A model generated the notes under the pieces. The model was not told where the DNA came from. It saw only the letters and a program-made list of their open reading frames with translations, and searched no databases. Of a stretch of DNA of 57,984 nucleotides, positions 45,272 through 55,193 are shown piece by piece. Location of the stretch: positions 1 to 57,984 of the forward strand of contig JAFGER010000082.1 of NCBI GenBank assembly GCA_016931495.1, read 5' to 3'. The DNA comes from Chlorobiaceae bacterium (GTDB lineage Bacteria > Bacteroidota > Chlorobiia > Chlorobiales > Chlorobiaceae). How positions within the stretch are numbered: position 1 is the stretch's first letter; the number at the start of each line of letters is the position of its first letter. The position numbers and the translations under genes are program-made.

Positions 45272-46843
45272 TCAGTGCTTGAAGTGGCGCATTCCGGTGA
45301 ACACCATCGCGAGGTTGTTGGCGTCGGCGGCTTCGATGACTTCGTTGTCGCGGATCGAGCCTCCGGGCTGGATGACGGCGGTCACTCCGGCTTCAGCGGC
45401 GGCGAGCAGACCGTCGGCGAAGGGGAAGAATGCGTCCGAGGCGACAACCGAGCCCTTGAGGTCGAGACCGACTTCCGAGGCTTTCCAGCGGGCGATCTTC
45501 GAGGAATCGACGCGCGACATCTGGCCCGCGCCTACGCCAAAAGTCTGGCGGTTCTTGACGTAAAGGATTGTGTTGGACTTGATGTGCCGGGCGATCTTCC
45601 AGGCGAACATCAGGTCAGCCAGCTCCTCTTCAGTGGGCTGACGCTTCGTGACCACCTTCAGCTCTTCAGGAGCAACCATCTTGCTGTCGCGCTCCTGCAC
45701 AAGCATTCCGAACGGCGTGGATTTGAACTCCCAGCCAGCTTTCGGCAGCGCCTGCTTCTGGAGCACGAGGCGACGGTCTTTCTTCTTCATGAGCAGGTCG
45801 AGCACGCCCTCCTCGAAAGCCGGAGCGATGAGAATTTCGGTGAAGATTTCGTTGACCGCGTTTGCCGTCTCCATGTCGAGCGGGCGGTTGAAAGCGATGA
45901 TGCCGCCGAACGGTGCCTGCGTGTCGGTCGAGAAGGCTTTGCGGTAGGCCTCGCAGAGCGTCGGAGCCTGCGCGACGCCGCACGGGTTGGTGTGCTTGAC
46001 GATCACCACCGACGGCTCCTCGCCGCGGAACTCCTCGATGATGCCGGTCGCAGCGGCGATGTCGAGCATGTTGTTGTACGACAACTCTTTACCGTGCAGC
46101 TTCTCGAAAATCTCGCCGAACGAGCGCGTGCCGTTTCCGTCGTTCATTTTGTAAAATCCGGCGCTCTGGTGCGGGTTCTCGCCGTAGCGCATCCCCAGCT
46201 CCTTTTCGAGCTTGACAGTCATCGTGTCGCCAGCGGATTCGCTTCCGGCGGCTTTGGCCATGTAAGCCGCGATGGCCGTGTCGTAGCGCGAGGTGAGCGC
46301 ATAGACCTTTGCCGCGAGCTGAAGGCGCGTCGCCCGCGTGGTCGCGCCGCCGTTCGAGCGCATTTCGTCGAGCACGGTGGCGTAATCGGCGGCGTCAGTG
46401 ATCACCGTGACCGACTCGTTGTTCTTGGCCGCGCTACGCAGCATCGACGGGCCGCCGATGTCGATATTCTCGATCGCCTCCTCGAAGGTCACGTCCGCTT
46501 TGGCGATGGTCGCCTCGAAGGGATAGAGGTTGACCGCCACGAGGTCGATGAACCCGATGCCGTTCTCACGCGCCGCCTGCTGGTGCTCGGCGTTGTCTCG
46601 CACGGCGAGCAGGCCGCCGTGAATTTTCGGGTGAAGCGTCTTGACCCTGCCGTCCATGATCTCCGGAAAACCGGTGATGTTCGAGATGGACTCTGCGGCG
46701 ACTCCGGCGTCCTGAAGCGATTTCAGCGTGCCGCCGGTGGAGAAGATTTCGACACCCATCGACGCCAGTTCGCGGCAGAAATCGACGATGCCGGTTTTGT
46801 CGGAAACGGAGACGAGCGCCCGTTTGATGACAGGATCAAGCAT
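45272..46843 (-). CDS. purH: Bifunctional AICAR transformylase / IMP cyclohydrolase
   Basis: Last two steps of de novo IMP synthesis: formylation of AICAR and ring closure to IMP. 523 residues: N-terminal IMP cyclohydrolase domain ([42 protein letters not shown]) and C-terminal AICAR transformylase ([36 protein letters not shown]). ATG 46843 gives [12 protein letters not shown]; the in-frame extension to 46939 is not family-like. Ends at a strong bidirectional terminator. Divergent from purN. Confidence 0.97.
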   Translation of the reverse strand: MLDPVIKRALVSVSDKTGIVDFCRELASMGVEIFSTGGTLKSLQDAGVAAESISNITGFPEIMDGRVKTLHPKIHGGLLAVRDNAEHQQAARENGIGFIDLVAVNLYPFEATIAKADVTFEEAIENIDIGGPSMLRSAAKNNESVTVITDAADYATVLDEMRSNGGATTRATRLQLAAKVYALTSRYDTAIAAYMAKAAGSESAGDTMTVKLEKELGMRYGENPHQSAGFYKMNDGNGTRSFGEIFEKLHGKELSYNNMLDIAAATGIIEEFRGEEPSVVIVKHTNPCGVAQAPTLCEAYRKAFSTDTQAPFGGIIAFNRPLDMETANAVNEIFTEILIAPAFEEGVLDLLMKKKDRRLVLQKQALPKAGWEFKSTPFGMLVQERDSKMVAPEELKVVTKRQPTEEELADLMFAWKIARHIKSNTILYVKNRQTFGVGAGQMSRVDSSKIARWKASEVGLDLKGSVVASDAFFPFADGLLAAAEAGVTAVIQPGGSIRDNEVIEAADANNLAMVFTGMRHFKH

Positions 46844-47033
46844 GTGCAAGGAGTTGAGTTGTGTTCGGAAACGAAAAACAGAGCGGGAATTTACAAAAAT
46901 CCCCGAGTTTATCGACCGGAGAAGCGATGCGATGCGCACGCCGGATGCTCGTTCAGGAACCTTTCGGCTTGAAAAAAGCTGCGTTCGGGTGCATATTAGA
47001 AGAATTTCACGAAATCATTTGTACGCGACCTGC

Positions 47034-47633
47034 ATGAGTGACAACAAAAAACGGCTGGCGGTCTTCTGCTCGGGAACGGGCTCCAATTTCAAGGCGCTGT
47101 TCCATGCGATCATCGAACGCGAATTGCCCGCCGAGATCGTGCTTTGCCTGTCGAACCGTGCGCAGTGCGGCGCGATGGATTTTGCAAGAGAGTACGGCAT
47201 CGAAGCCATCCATCTGTCCGAAAAGCAGTTCGCCACGCACGACGAGTTCGCCCTGGCGATGCTCGATGCGCTCCGGGAGCGGCAAATCGACATGATTCTG
47301 CTGGCCGGATATCTGCGCAAGATTCCGGACGCGGTGGTGGCCGCCTACGCCGAAAAGATCGTGAACATCCACCCCGCCCTCTTGCCGCAGTTCGGCGGCC
47401 ACGGCATGTACGGCATGCGTGTGCACGAGGCGGTCATCGCTTCGGGCGAAACCCGGAGCGGCGCAACGGTACACTTCGTCAACGAGGAGTACGACAAGGG
47501 GCGGATCATCATGCAGAACCATGTGCCGGTGCTGCCGGGCGACACGGCGGAAACGCTGGCCGAACGGGTGCTGCGGTGCGAACACCGGCTCTATCCCGCC
47601 GCGCTCGAAAAACTGCTTGCCGAGCAGCCATGA
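47034..47633 (+). CDS. purN: Phosphoribosylglycinamide formyltransferase
   Basis: Formylates GAR with 10-formyltetrahydrofolate in purine synthesis. 199 residues: VFCSGTGSNFKAL at the N-terminus (10-22), the MILLAGYLRKIP region near 83-94, IHPALLPQFGGHGMYG with the catalytic His, and GATVHFVNEEYDKG. Start ATG 47034; the stop overlaps the queE ATG by 4 bp. First gene of a purN-queE-glycosyltransferase run. Confidence 0.96.
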   Translation: MSDNKKRLAVFCSGTGSNFKALFHAIIERELPAEIVLCLSNRAQCGAMDFAREYGIEAIHLSEKQFATHDEFALAMLDALRERQIDMILLAGYLRKIPDAVVAAYAEKIVNIHPALLPQFGGHGMYGMRVHEAVIASGETRSGATVHFVNEEYDKGRIIMQNHVPVLPGDTAETLAERVLRCEHRLYPAALEKLLAEQP

Positions 47634-48292
47634 GCACGGAAACAACCCTCCGCATCAGCGAGATCTTCCACTCGATCCAGGGCGAGTCGTCGTTCGCGGG
47701 CTGGCCGTGCGCCTTCGTGCGGCTGGCGGGATGCGGCCACGGCTGCCGCCACTGCGACACGGCCTACGCCGAGGAAGCGGGCACGGCGATGACGGTCGAA
47801 CAGATCGTGCAGCGGGTGCTTGCCTTCGACGCACCGTGCGTCGAGGTGACCGGCGGCGAGCCGCTGCTCCAGCCGGGCGTCTATCTGCTGCTCTCGGCGC
47901 TGTGCGACCGGCATCCGGTGGTGCTGCTCGAAACCGGCGGCTTCCTGCCGGCTGACAAGGTCGATCCGCGCGTGCACGCCATCATCGACATCAAGCCACC
48001 GTCTTCGGGAGTTTCCGAAAAGAATTGCGTCACCAATTACGCCATCGCCCTTGACGCGCCGGGACGCTTCGAGTTCAAGATCGTCGTGGCCTCGCGCGAG
48101 GATTACGAGTGGGCGCGAAACTTCATCACAAAGCAAGGCCTGCTCGGCAAGTGCCCGATCATCTTCGGCCCGGTCTTCAGCAAGCTCGAACCGCGCCTGC
48201 TCGCGGAGTGGATTCTGCGCGACCGGCTCCCGGTGCGAATGCAGCTCCAGCTCCACAAATACATCTGGAAACCCGACGCGCGAGGGGTGTAA
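47630..48292 (+). CDS. queE: 7-carboxy-7-deazaguanine synthase (radical SAM)
   Basis: Radical SAM enzyme that makes 7-carboxy-7-deazaguanine from carboxy-tetrahydropterin, early in queuosine synthesis. 220 residues with the [4Fe-4S] motif C-GHG-C-RH-C (CxxxCxxC) near residue 34-41 after IFHSIQGESSFAGWPCAFVR. It also has VTGGEPLLQPGV near 78-89 and the DIKPPSSG region. Overlaps purN by 4 bp and abuts the next gene without a gap. The matching last-step gene queG is at 41855. Confidence 0.95.
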   Translation: MSTETTLRISEIFHSIQGESSFAGWPCAFVRLAGCGHGCRHCDTAYAEEAGTAMTVEQIVQRVLAFDAPCVEVTGGEPLLQPGVYLLLSALCDRHPVVLLETGGFLPADKVDPRVHAIIDIKPPSSGVSEKNCVTNYAIALDAPGRFEFKIVVASREDYEWARNFITKQGLLGKCPIIFGPVFSKLEPRLLAEWILRDRLPVRMQLQLHKYIWKPDARGV

Positions 48293-49279
48293 GTGACCAG
48301 CCTGTCCGTCATCGTGCCGCTCTACAACGAGCGGGAGTCGCTGCCCGAGCTGCGCGACCGGCTCTTCGAGGCGCTGCAAAGCCCCGAAATGGCGCAGTGC
48401 TTCGGGGACGGGTTCAGCTTCGAAATCATCATGGTCGATGACGGCTCCACGGACGGCTCCGACAAGGTGATCGGCGAGCTGATGGCTGGCAGGCCGGAAC
48501 TACGTCTCGTCTCGTTCCGGCGGAATTACGGCAAAACCGAAGCGCTCTCGGCGGGATTCCGCGCGGCGACGGGCGAGGTGGTCGTGACCATCGACGCCGA
48601 CATGCAGGACGATCCGCAGGAGATCGCCAAACTCGTGATGAAAATCCGCGAAGGGTACGACCTCGTGAGCGGGTGGAAGCAGGAGCGAAACGACCCGCTC
48701 GGCAAAACCGTGCCGTCGAAGCTCTTCAACCTGACGACGCGCCTCTTCAGCGGCATTCCGCTGCACGACTTCAACTGCGGCCTGAAGGCTTACAGCCGCG
48801 AGCTCGCCGCCTCGCTCGACCTGCACGGCGAGATGCACCGCTACATTCCGGTGCTGGCGCACTGGCGGGGATTCCGCGTGACCGAAGTTCCCGTTAGACA
48901 CCACGCCCGCAAATACGGCAAAAGCAAATACGGCGCTGCACGATTTTTTGCCGGTCTGTTCGACTTCCTCTCGGTGATGTTCATCACGCGCTACCTCAAG
49001 CGCCCGATGCACTTTTTCGGCATGATGAGCCTCGGCAGCTTTTTCCTCGGCTTCTGCATCAGCCTTTACGTCACCATCGAGAAGTATGTTTTCGACAAAC
49101 CGGCGGGCAACCGCCCGATTCTCTTCCTCGGCATTCTTCTGATTATCCTCGGCGTGCAGTTCTTCTCGACCGGCCTGCTCGGCGAGATGCTCTCGACCCG
49201 CCCGTCGCGCAACGGCGGCTGGTCGATCCGCAAAACGGCGAACCTCCCGGACGAAATCATCGACAAGCTGAATGATTGA
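48293..49279 (+). CDS. GT2 glycosyltransferase with C-terminal membrane anchor (DPM/GtrB-like)
   Basis: 328-residue family 2 glycosyltransferase. GT-A motifs [10 protein letters not shown] (about 44-53) and [12 protein letters not shown] (about 97-108), the conserved [13 protein letters not shown] and [17 protein letters not shown] segments, and two C-terminal membrane helices (about 240-265 and 280-305). GTG 48293 begins the base after the queE stop; no ATG alternative is close. It resembles the GT2 at 2384-3319 and probably makes a polyprenyl-phosphate sugar. Grouping with queE and purN looks organisational rather than functional. Confidence 0.88.
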   Translation: MTSLSVIVPLYNERESLPELRDRLFEALQSPEMAQCFGDGFSFEIIMVDDGSTDGSDKVIGELMAGRPELRLVSFRRNYGKTEALSAGFRAATGEVVVTIDADMQDDPQEIAKLVMKIREGYDLVSGWKQERNDPLGKTVPSKLFNLTTRLFSGIPLHDFNCGLKAYSRELAASLDLHGEMHRYIPVLAHWRGFRVTEVPVRHHARKYGKSKYGAARFFAGLFDFLSVMFITRYLKRPMHFFGMMSLGSFFLGFCISLYVTIEKYVFDKPAGNRPILFLGILLIILGVQFFSTGLLGEMLSTRPSRNGGWSIRKTANLPDEIIDKLND

Positions 49280-49343
49280 ACCTTCGGCGGCGGATCGCTG
49301 TTCACCTCTTTTCAATTCACCTAAACCATTAAACTATCGTACT

Positions 49344-50189
49344 ATGAAACGGGTCGGCGCCCATGTCAGTATCGCCGGAGGCGTCGAGAACGCCCCGCTG
49401 AACGCCCAGGCAATCGGCGCGAAAGCGTTCGCCATGTTCACCCGCAACCAGCGGCAGTGGCACTCCGCGCCGCTTGCGCAGGCCTCGATCGAGGCGTTCC
49501 GGCGGAACTGCGAGGAGGCGGGATTCCTGCCCGGCCACATTTTGCCGCACGACAGCTACCTCATCAACCTCGGCGCTCCCGAAGCCGACAAGCTCGAAAA
49601 GTCGCGCAAAGCTTTTGTGACCGAAATGCAGCGAGCCGAAGCACTTGGCCTCACGATGCTGAACTTCCACCCCGGTAGCCATCTCAATCTCGTGGATGAG
49701 GACGCCTGCCTTGCGACCATCGCCGAGTCGGTGAACCGCTCGCTCGACGCGACGGCGGAGGTGACGGCGGTGATCGAAAACACGGCAGGGCAAGGCAGTA
49801 ATCTCGGCTGGCGCTTCGAGCATCTGGCGCGGATCATCGAGCTGGTGGAGGACAAATCGCGGGTCGGCGTCTGCCTCGACACCTGCCACCTTTTCGCAAG
49901 CGGCTACGATCTGCGCACGCCCGAAGCGCTCGACGCGACGCTGGCGGAGTTCGACCGCGTGGTGGGAATGGAGTATCTGCGGGGGATGCACCTGAACGAC
50001 GCCAAGCAGAAGCTCGGCAGCAAGGTTGACCGGCACGAGTGCCTCGGCAAAGGGATGATCGGCATCGACGCCTTCGTGCACATCATGCGCCACCCGGCGC
50101 TGGAAGAGATGCCGCTGATCCTCGAAACCCCCAACGCCGACGGCTGGGCAGAAGAGATCAAAATGCTCTACAGCTTCACGGAAATGTAG
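49344..50189 (+). CDS. nfo: Endonuclease IV (AP endonuclease)
   Basis: Cleaves 5' of abasic sites in base-excision repair. 281 residues, TIM-barrel AP endonuclease 2 family with nine zinc ligands spread in [68 protein letters not shown] and [10 protein letters not shown] 49344 ([13 protein letters not shown]) is the family start. It follows the glycosyltransferase gene by 64 bp on the same strand. Confidence 0.97.
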   Translation: MKRVGAHVSIAGGVENAPLNAQAIGAKAFAMFTRNQRQWHSAPLAQASIEAFRRNCEEAGFLPGHILPHDSYLINLGAPEADKLEKSRKAFVTEMQRAEALGLTMLNFHPGSHLNLVDEDACLATIAESVNRSLDATAEVTAVIENTAGQGSNLGWRFEHLARIIELVEDKSRVGVCLDTCHLFASGYDLRTPEALDATLAEFDRVVGMEYLRGMHLNDAKQKLGSKVDRHECLGKGMIGIDAFVHIMRHPALEEMPLILETPNADGWAEEIKMLYSFTEM

Positions 50190-50211
50190 CGGTTTTCACC
50201 CTGCCGTCCCG

Positions 50212-51084
50212 TCACGCTTTTCGCAGAAACCGGGCTACCGAAAACATGCTGCCGAACACGCCGAGCATGAGGCCGAGTATCGCCAGCGCGGGATAGACGT
50301 AGATGGTTGTCGGGTGCAGAATCTGGTAGATAGCCGGTTCGTAGCGCAAGAGCGCCTGCTCGAAGGCCAACCAGAGGCCAAGCGCAGCAAGTGCGCCTGA
50401 CAGCAACCCGAGCACCGCGCCCTCGATGAGGAAGGGGGCGCTGATGAAGCGGCGGGTGGCGCCGACCAGCCTCATGGTTTTGATCCTGTCGCGGCGCGCG
50501 TACATGGCAAGCCGCACCGTGAAAGCGTTCATGACGACGGTGGCCAGCGCAATCACGCCACCGGCGACAGCGGTAATCAGCGTAAAGAGGCGGGCATTGC
50601 TCTCGATGCCCGTCAGATATTCCTGATTGTAGCGGATGTCGAGCCCCTGATGCAACGCCCCGATCTGCCTGGTGATGACGGTAATGCTATCAGGAATGGC
50701 GTGGGATTGATCGATATTCAGGGTCACTGAACGAGGCAGCGGGTTCATGCCAAGAATGGCCACGACATCCTCCCCGAAATCGCGCCTGAACCGTGAAGCG
50801 GCATCCGCCCGCGAGATATACTTCGCTTCGGCGACCCCCGGAATCGACTGCATCCGTTCGCCAAGCGACCGCGCCTGCGCATCATTGAGCGCCTCATCGA
50901 AAAAGACCTCAAGCTCAACGCGCGAACGCACCTCCTGGATGATCTGGTAGAAACTGAACGACACCGTGCCGAACAGCCCAAGCAGTACCAGTGAAAAAAA
51001 TCCGACAGCGATGGTTACAAAGGCAGGAAGTTTGGCACGCCCGATCCCGGAAAACCCTTCTTTTATACTGTAAAACAACCCCAT
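50212..51084 (-). CDS. ftsX: FtsX-family ABC permease / cell-division protein
   Basis: Membrane protein of 290 residues with the FtsX plan: short cytoplasmic N-terminus, helix near 22-45, a periplasmic domain (about 50-165) and three more helices (about 170-275). The C-terminal segment carries RRDRIKTMRLVGATRRFI, the FtsX signature. It would regulate peptidoglycan hydrolases with FtsE. The expected neighbour ftsE is not adjacent. Start ATG 51084. Confidence 0.9.
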   Translation of the reverse strand: MGLFYSIKEGFSGIGRAKLPAFVTIAVGFFSLVLLGLFGTVSFSFYQIIQEVRSRVELEVFFDEALNDAQARSLGERMQSIPGVAEAKYISRADAASRFRRDFGEDVVAILGMNPLPRSVTLNIDQSHAIPDSITVITRQIGALHQGLDIRYNQEYLTGIESNARLFTLITAVAGGVIALATVVMNAFTVRLAMYARRDRIKTMRLVGATRRFISAPFLIEGAVLGLLSGALAALGLWLAFEQALLRYEPAIYQILHPTTIYVYPALAILGLMLGVFGSMFSVARFLRKA

Positions 51085-51183
51085 TGTGTCATTTTTTTTC
51101 AGCTTTTGAAAAATTCATACCCAAGTTTCAAAAAAAGCTGTTGGAAATCAAAGTTTTTTTTCAGATTATTAAGCCTTCCCGAT

Positions 51184-51256
51184 GGGGCTATAGCTCAGTT
51201 GGTAGAGCATTTGCATGGCATGCAAAGGGTCAGGAGTTCGAGTCTCCTTAGCTCCA
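51184..51256 (+). tRNA. tRNA-Ala (anticodon GGC)
   Basis: 73-nt cloverleaf: acceptor GGGGCTA / TAGCTCC (one G-T pair), D-arm GCTC-AGTTGGTA-GAGC, anticodon stem TTTGC/GCAAA with loop AT-GGC-AT, T-arm AGGAG-TTCGAGT-CTCCT, discriminator A. CCA is not encoded. Reads GCC alanine codons. Confidence 0.96.
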
Positions 51257-51266
51257 CAGAGAATAC

Positions 51267-51302
51267 AAAGAAAAAGCGCAGGCTCAACTGCGCTTTTTCT
51301 TT
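51267..51302. terminator. Terminator after tRNA-Ala (bidirectional)
   Basis: AAAGAAAAAGCGCAG-(6 nt)-CTGCGCTTTTTCTTT is a perfect 15-bp stem with A/T-rich ends. It can end the tRNA transcript and the convergent membrane-protein gene. Confidence 0.85.
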
Positions 51303-51320
51303 TTCCGGCTGTTGCCCTCT

Positions 51321-51848
51321 TCAGGCTTTCACCGAACCTCTGCCGACCCCCGACACAAGAAAAATTATCCCCACCAGAAGAGACGCTGCAAGCCCTGCTG
51401 CGATGTTCAATCCGGCAGCGACCAGCACCACCTTCACGCTGAAGCTGACCGCCGGGCCGATGGCCGGTGCGGTCACCGAATGGAAAACCGCCGTGAGCAC
51501 GGTGAACAGAAAACTGGTGGCGATGCTGCCCGCAAACGATACGAACAGCCTTTCGCGCCGCCCTTCCCTGACCGCCTTCTGCCGCTCAAGCTGTTTGAGC
51601 GATCCGGGATCGAGACGGTTCTTGATGGCCATCGCCGCAAGCGCGATGACAAGCAGCACAGGCACATACATCGCATAAACGGCAAGCGCCTCGGCGCGGT
51701 CAGGACTGAATGCCCCGCCATCGAACCAGGCTGAAACGATGGACAGAATCCAGGTCGAGGTGGCGAAAAAGACACTGCCCCAGAGCAGGGTGATCAGAAT
51801 CCAGGTCCACACCGATTGCGGCGCGGTTTTTTTCATTGGTGAGGTCAT
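51321..51848 (-). CDS. Hypothetical membrane protein
   Basis: 175-residue protein from ATG 51848, with four hydrophobic segments: about 12-35, 55-75, 105-130 and 140-165. A charged middle region (LKQLERQKAVREGRRERLF) lies between the second and third. No family recognised. The in-frame ORF extends to 52052, but the extra 68 residues are not membrane-like and overlap the purF upstream region. Convergent with the tRNA-Ala gene. Confidence 0.7.
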   Translation of the reverse strand: MTSPMKKTAPQSVWTWILITLLWGSVFFATSTWILSIVSAWFDGGAFSPDRAEALAVYAMYVPVLLVIALAAMAIKNRLDPGSLKQLERQKAVREGRRERLFVSFAGSIATSFLFTVLTAVFHSVTAPAIGPAVSFSVKVVLVAAGLNIAAGLAASLLVGIIFLVSGVGRGSVKA

Positions 51849-52192
51849 GGCAGATTGGTTGAATGGATTAACGGTTGCTGTTCGTCTGCTAACAACGGCG
51901 GAACCACTCATTCCATTCCGGATGCCGGGCTCTATTTGCGCAACCAACCCTCTATTTGCGCAGCAAACCTTAAATCGTGCTGTCCGAAAAGCCTGCCACA
52001 ACGCGTACGGCACGCCATGAGCCGCGCCAGGCCTGTCCGCAAAGCCTGGCAAACCGGGGGAGACTATGCACTAAGTTTGTGTTGAGAATGGCCCCTGTTT
52101 TCTCTTTTCTGGTTTTTATGTTTCCCCTTGATATATTAGCTTCACGTGCCGTTCGCGGACAAGATTTTACACAATCTCAAGATTTCATCGAT
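51849..52192. other. 344-bp divergent gap upstream of purF
   Basis: No gene seen. It contains the divergent promoters for the membrane-protein gene and purF, with a T-rich tract from 52098 to 52125 before the purF -10 candidate. A TTTGCGCA-containing pair of near repeats (TCTATTTGCGCA) occurs at about 51931-51962. Confidence 0.4.
52129..52137 (+). promoter_or_regulatory. Candidate extended -10 box for purF
   Basis: TG-A-TATATT, 55 bp before the purF ATG. The -35 position (near 52109) holds no good match, which is why an extended -10 is suggested. Confidence 0.45.
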
Positions 52193-53686
52193 ATGTGCGG
52201 AGTTTTCGGCGTTTTCAATTCAAAAACTCCCGCCGAAGATACCTTTTACGGCCTCTACTCATTGCAACACCGGGGACAGGAGGCGGCAGGTATCGTGGTT
52301 GCCGAATACAACAAGGCCAGGAAGAAGACCCTGTTCAAACAGCACAAGGGACAAGGTTTGGTGTCCGAGGTTTTCAGGGATGAACATATTTTCGAAAACC
52401 TTTGCGGTTATGCGGCCATAGGCCACAACCGCTACTCGACAACCGGCGCCTCCAAATCAAACAATAACATCCAGCCCTTCTCGCTCACCTACCGCTCCGG
52501 AAGCCTTGCCATTGCCCACAACGGAAACCTCACCAATTCGAGAACGCTCCGCAAGGAGCTGACCGAGCAGGGCGTGATTTTCCAGGCCTCTTCAGATACC
52601 GAAATCATTCCGCATCTGGCTGCGCGCAGCAAGGAGAAGGAGCCGCTTCACCAGATTTACGATGCCTTGCGGCAGGTCGAGGGCGCCTATTCGATCGTGA
52701 TTCTGGCCAACAACCAGATGATCGCGGCGCGTGACCCGTACGGCGTGCGGCCGCTGGCGCTTGGCAAGAAGATCGACCCGGCCACCGGCGAACTGGCTTA
52801 CGTGGTGGCAAGCGAAACCTGCGCGTTCGACATCATCAAGGCCGAATACATCCGCGACATCGCGCCGGGTGAAATTCTGCTGATCGACCATTTGGCCGTT
52901 GCCAACGAAAAGCCGGTTTCGCTGTTCCTGCCGCCTGTGGAACGCAAGGCCCGCTGCATTTTTGAATATGTCTATTTCGCCCGTCCCGACAGCTTCATCT
53001 TCCGGAACTCGGTTGACAAGGTGCGCCGGAACCTCGGCAAGAATCTCGCGCGGGAATCGACCGTCGAACGCAAGGAGAGCGAAAAAGAGCTGGCCGTTGT
53101 CAGCGTACCCGACTCCTCGAACACCGCAGCGCTCGGCTTCGTCCGTGAAAGCAACAAGCTCGGCAAACCCGCACGCTTCGAGCACGGCCTGATCCGCAAC
53201 CACTACGTGGGCCGCACCTTCATCCAGCCGGGCATCCAGAGCCGCGAAATCAAGGTGCGTTCCAAATACAACATCGTGCGCGGCGTCATGCAGGGCCGTC
53301 CGATCATTCTGGTGGATGACTCGATCGTGCGCGGCACGACAGCCAAGATGCTCATCAAGCTGGTGCGCGAGGCCAATCCCGCGGAAATCCATCTGCACAT
53401 AAGCTCACCGCCGATCACCAACCCCTGCTTTTACGGCATGGACTTCCCCACCAAACGGCAGTTGCTGACGCACATGCTGGCCGACGCGGAAAACGAGCTG
53501 GGCGATATCGACAAGATCAGGGATTACATCGGCGTCGATTCACTCAGATACCTCTCCATGCAGGGCCTCCTGAACAGCGTGCCGGCATTTGAAGGAGAAA
53601 AGTGCAGCTACTGCACGGCCTGCTTTGGCGGCGACTACCCGATCCCGATTACCGACGTCACGACCGACAAGGAGGAGAACGACTGA
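52193..53686 (+). CDS. purF: Amidophosphoribosyltransferase
   Basis: First committed step of purine synthesis: PRPP plus glutamine to phosphoribosylamine. 497 residues. ATG 52193 places the catalytic Cys at position 2 (MCGVFGVF); a longer in-frame ORF to 51977 would bury it. Class II glutaminase motifs: QHRGQEAAG, GHNRYSTTG, AHNGNLTN, ASSDTE. The PRPP loop is ILVDDSIVRGTTAK near 365-378. Cysteines at RCIFEYVYF, NPCFYG and CSYCTAC could hold the [4Fe-4S] cluster of the Bacillus-type enzyme. Confidence 0.97.
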   Translation: MCGVFGVFNSKTPAEDTFYGLYSLQHRGQEAAGIVVAEYNKARKKTLFKQHKGQGLVSEVFRDEHIFENLCGYAAIGHNRYSTTGASKSNNNIQPFSLTYRSGSLAIAHNGNLTNSRTLRKELTEQGVIFQASSDTEIIPHLAARSKEKEPLHQIYDALRQVEGAYSIVILANNQMIAARDPYGVRPLALGKKIDPATGELAYVVASETCAFDIIKAEYIRDIAPGEILLIDHLAVANEKPVSLFLPPVERKARCIFEYVYFARPDSFIFRNSVDKVRRNLGKNLARESTVERKESEKELAVVSVPDSSNTAALGFVRESNKLGKPARFEHGLIRNHYVGRTFIQPGIQSREIKVRSKYNIVRGVMQGRPIILVDDSIVRGTTAKMLIKLVREANPAEIHLHISSPPITNPCFYGMDFPTKRQLLTHMLADAENELGDIDKIRDYIGVDSLRYLSMQGLLNSVPAFEGEKCSYCTACFGGDYPIPITDVTTDKEEND

Positions 53687-53729
53687 GTCCGCCCTCCCCG
53701 CCGTCAGCACGACGCCATTACCGAAAGCA

Positions 53730-53767
53730 GAAAAGCCGCCCGGTCAACCCCGGACGGCTTTTTTCTT
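53730..53767 (+). terminator. Terminator downstream of purF
   Basis: AAAAGCCGCCCGG-(5 nt)-CCGGACGGCTTTTTT: 9-bp GC stem with one mismatch and a T-run. It may also serve the convergent ugd gene. Confidence 0.8.
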
Positions 53768-53789
53768 TGATGAAACGGCGGTCTGGCAA

Positions 53790-54959
53790 TCAGGAATCAT
53801 GGCCGAACAGATCGCGGGTATAAACCTTGCCGGCAACATCATCGAGTTCGGGCGCCATGCGGTTGGCGATAATCACATCGGCCTCCTGCTTGAACGCCTC
53901 CAGATCGTTGAACACGCGCGAGTGGTAAAACACGCTTTCAGTCATCACCGGTTCGTAGATGATCACCTCGATGCCCTTGGCCTTGATGCGCTTCATGATG
54001 CCCTGGATGCTCGAAGCGCGGAAGTTGTCCGACCCCGCCTTCATGATGAGGCGATAAACGCCGACAACCTCCGGATTGCGCTGGATAATGCTGTCGGCAA
54101 TGAAATCCTTGCGTGTGGTGTTGGACTCGACGATGGCGTGAATCAGGTTCTGCGGCACCTCGCGGTAGTTGGCAAGCAGCTGCTTAGTGTCTTTCGGAAG
54201 GCAGTACCCGCCATAGCCGAACGAGGGGTTGTTGTAATGCGTGCCGATACGCGGATCGAGCCCGACGCCTTCGATGATGTGCCGCGTATCCAGCCCGTGC
54301 ATGGCGGCATAGGTGTCGAGTTCGTTGAAATAGGCGACCCGCATGGCAAGATAGGTGTTGGAAAAGAGCTTGACCGCTTCGGCTTCGGTGCTGTCGGTGA
54401 AGAGAACCGGAATGTCCTTTTTGATCGCCCCTTCGCGCAGGAGATTGGCGAAGGTCTCGGCGCGTTCGGAGCGCTCGCCAACGATGATGCGCGACGGATA
54501 GAGATTGTCATGCAGCGCCCTGCCTTCCCTCAGGAACTCCGGCGAAAAGATCAGATTGTCGCATCCAAGTTCATTGCGTGTCTTGACCGTATAGCCGACA
54601 GGAATGGTTGACTTGATGACCATCACAGCTTTCGGATTGATCGCCAGGACATCGCGGATGACCGATTCGACCGAACGGGTATTGAAATAGTTGGTCTCCG
54701 GGTCATAATCGGTCGGGGTGGCAATCACCACATAATCAGCGCCGGCATAAGCCTCCTGCTTGTCAAGCGTTGCCCGAAAATTCAGCGATCTGTTCGCCAG
54801 AAAATCTTCGATTTCCGCATCAATAATCGGTGATTTTCGGTTGTTGATCAGCTCAACCTTCTCGGGCACGATGTCGAGCGCAACCACTTCATGATGCTGA
54901 GCCAAAAGGCAGGCGATAGACAAACCGACGTAACCGGTTCCAGCGATGGCAATCTTCAT
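53790..54959 (-). CDS. ugd: UDP-glucose 6-dehydrogenase
   Basis: Oxidises UDP-glucose to UDP-glucuronate, precursor of acidic surface polysaccharides. 389 residues, the short Ugd form. N-terminal NAD-binding [42 protein letters not shown] near 140-158, and the catalytic cysteine in [16 protein letters not shown] near 250. ATG 54959 is preferred to the in-frame TTG two codons upstream. It is transcribed alone. Confidence 0.95.
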   Translation of the reverse strand: MKIAIAGTGYVGLSIACLLAQHHEVVALDIVPEKVELINNRKSPIIDAEIEDFLANRSLNFRATLDKQEAYAGADYVVIATPTDYDPETNYFNTRSVESVIRDVLAINPKAVMVIKSTIPVGYTVKTRNELGCDNLIFSPEFLREGRALHDNLYPSRIIVGERSERAETFANLLREGAIKKDIPVLFTDSTEAEAVKLFSNTYLAMRVAYFNELDTYAAMHGLDTRHIIEGVGLDPRIGTHYNNPSFGYGGYCLPKDTKQLLANYREVPQNLIHAIVESNTTRKDFIADSIIQRNPEVVGVYRLIMKAGSDNFRASSIQGIMKRIKAKGIEVIIYEPVMTESVFYHSRVFNDLEAFKQEADVIIANRMAPELDDVAGKVYTRDLFGHDS

Positions 54960-55133
54960 AAACAAACGGTTAAATTTTGATCTACGTTAGCAATCTCCCA
55001 CACAGGATCACAATCCCAAGTTGCTGATCTATATAACAAAATAACCGGCAACAACGAAAAAACCCCGATATCGAGGCAATCAAATCAACGATCATTTCTC
55101 CCGTTCTCTCCCTTTTAAGAAAATCAATAACAC

Positions 55134-55164
55134 GAAGGGCCACCGTTGGAGGCAGCCCTTTTCA
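55134..55164 (-). terminator. Possible weak terminator of the DksA-like gene
   Basis: AAGGGC...GCCCTT imperfect stem downstream of the DksA-like gene on the minus strand, followed by a loose T-rich stretch rather than a run. Confidence 0.35.
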
Positions 55165-55193
55165 TGTGTCGATATTCCGGAAAAAATACAGCC

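Noticed and set aside
45275-46972. 565-codon plus-strand ORF opposite purH
   Set aside because: Antisense shadow of purH with no family motifs.
51256-51259. Encoded CCA end of tRNA-Ala
   Set aside because: The bases after the discriminator A are CAG, not CCA, so the end is added after transcription.
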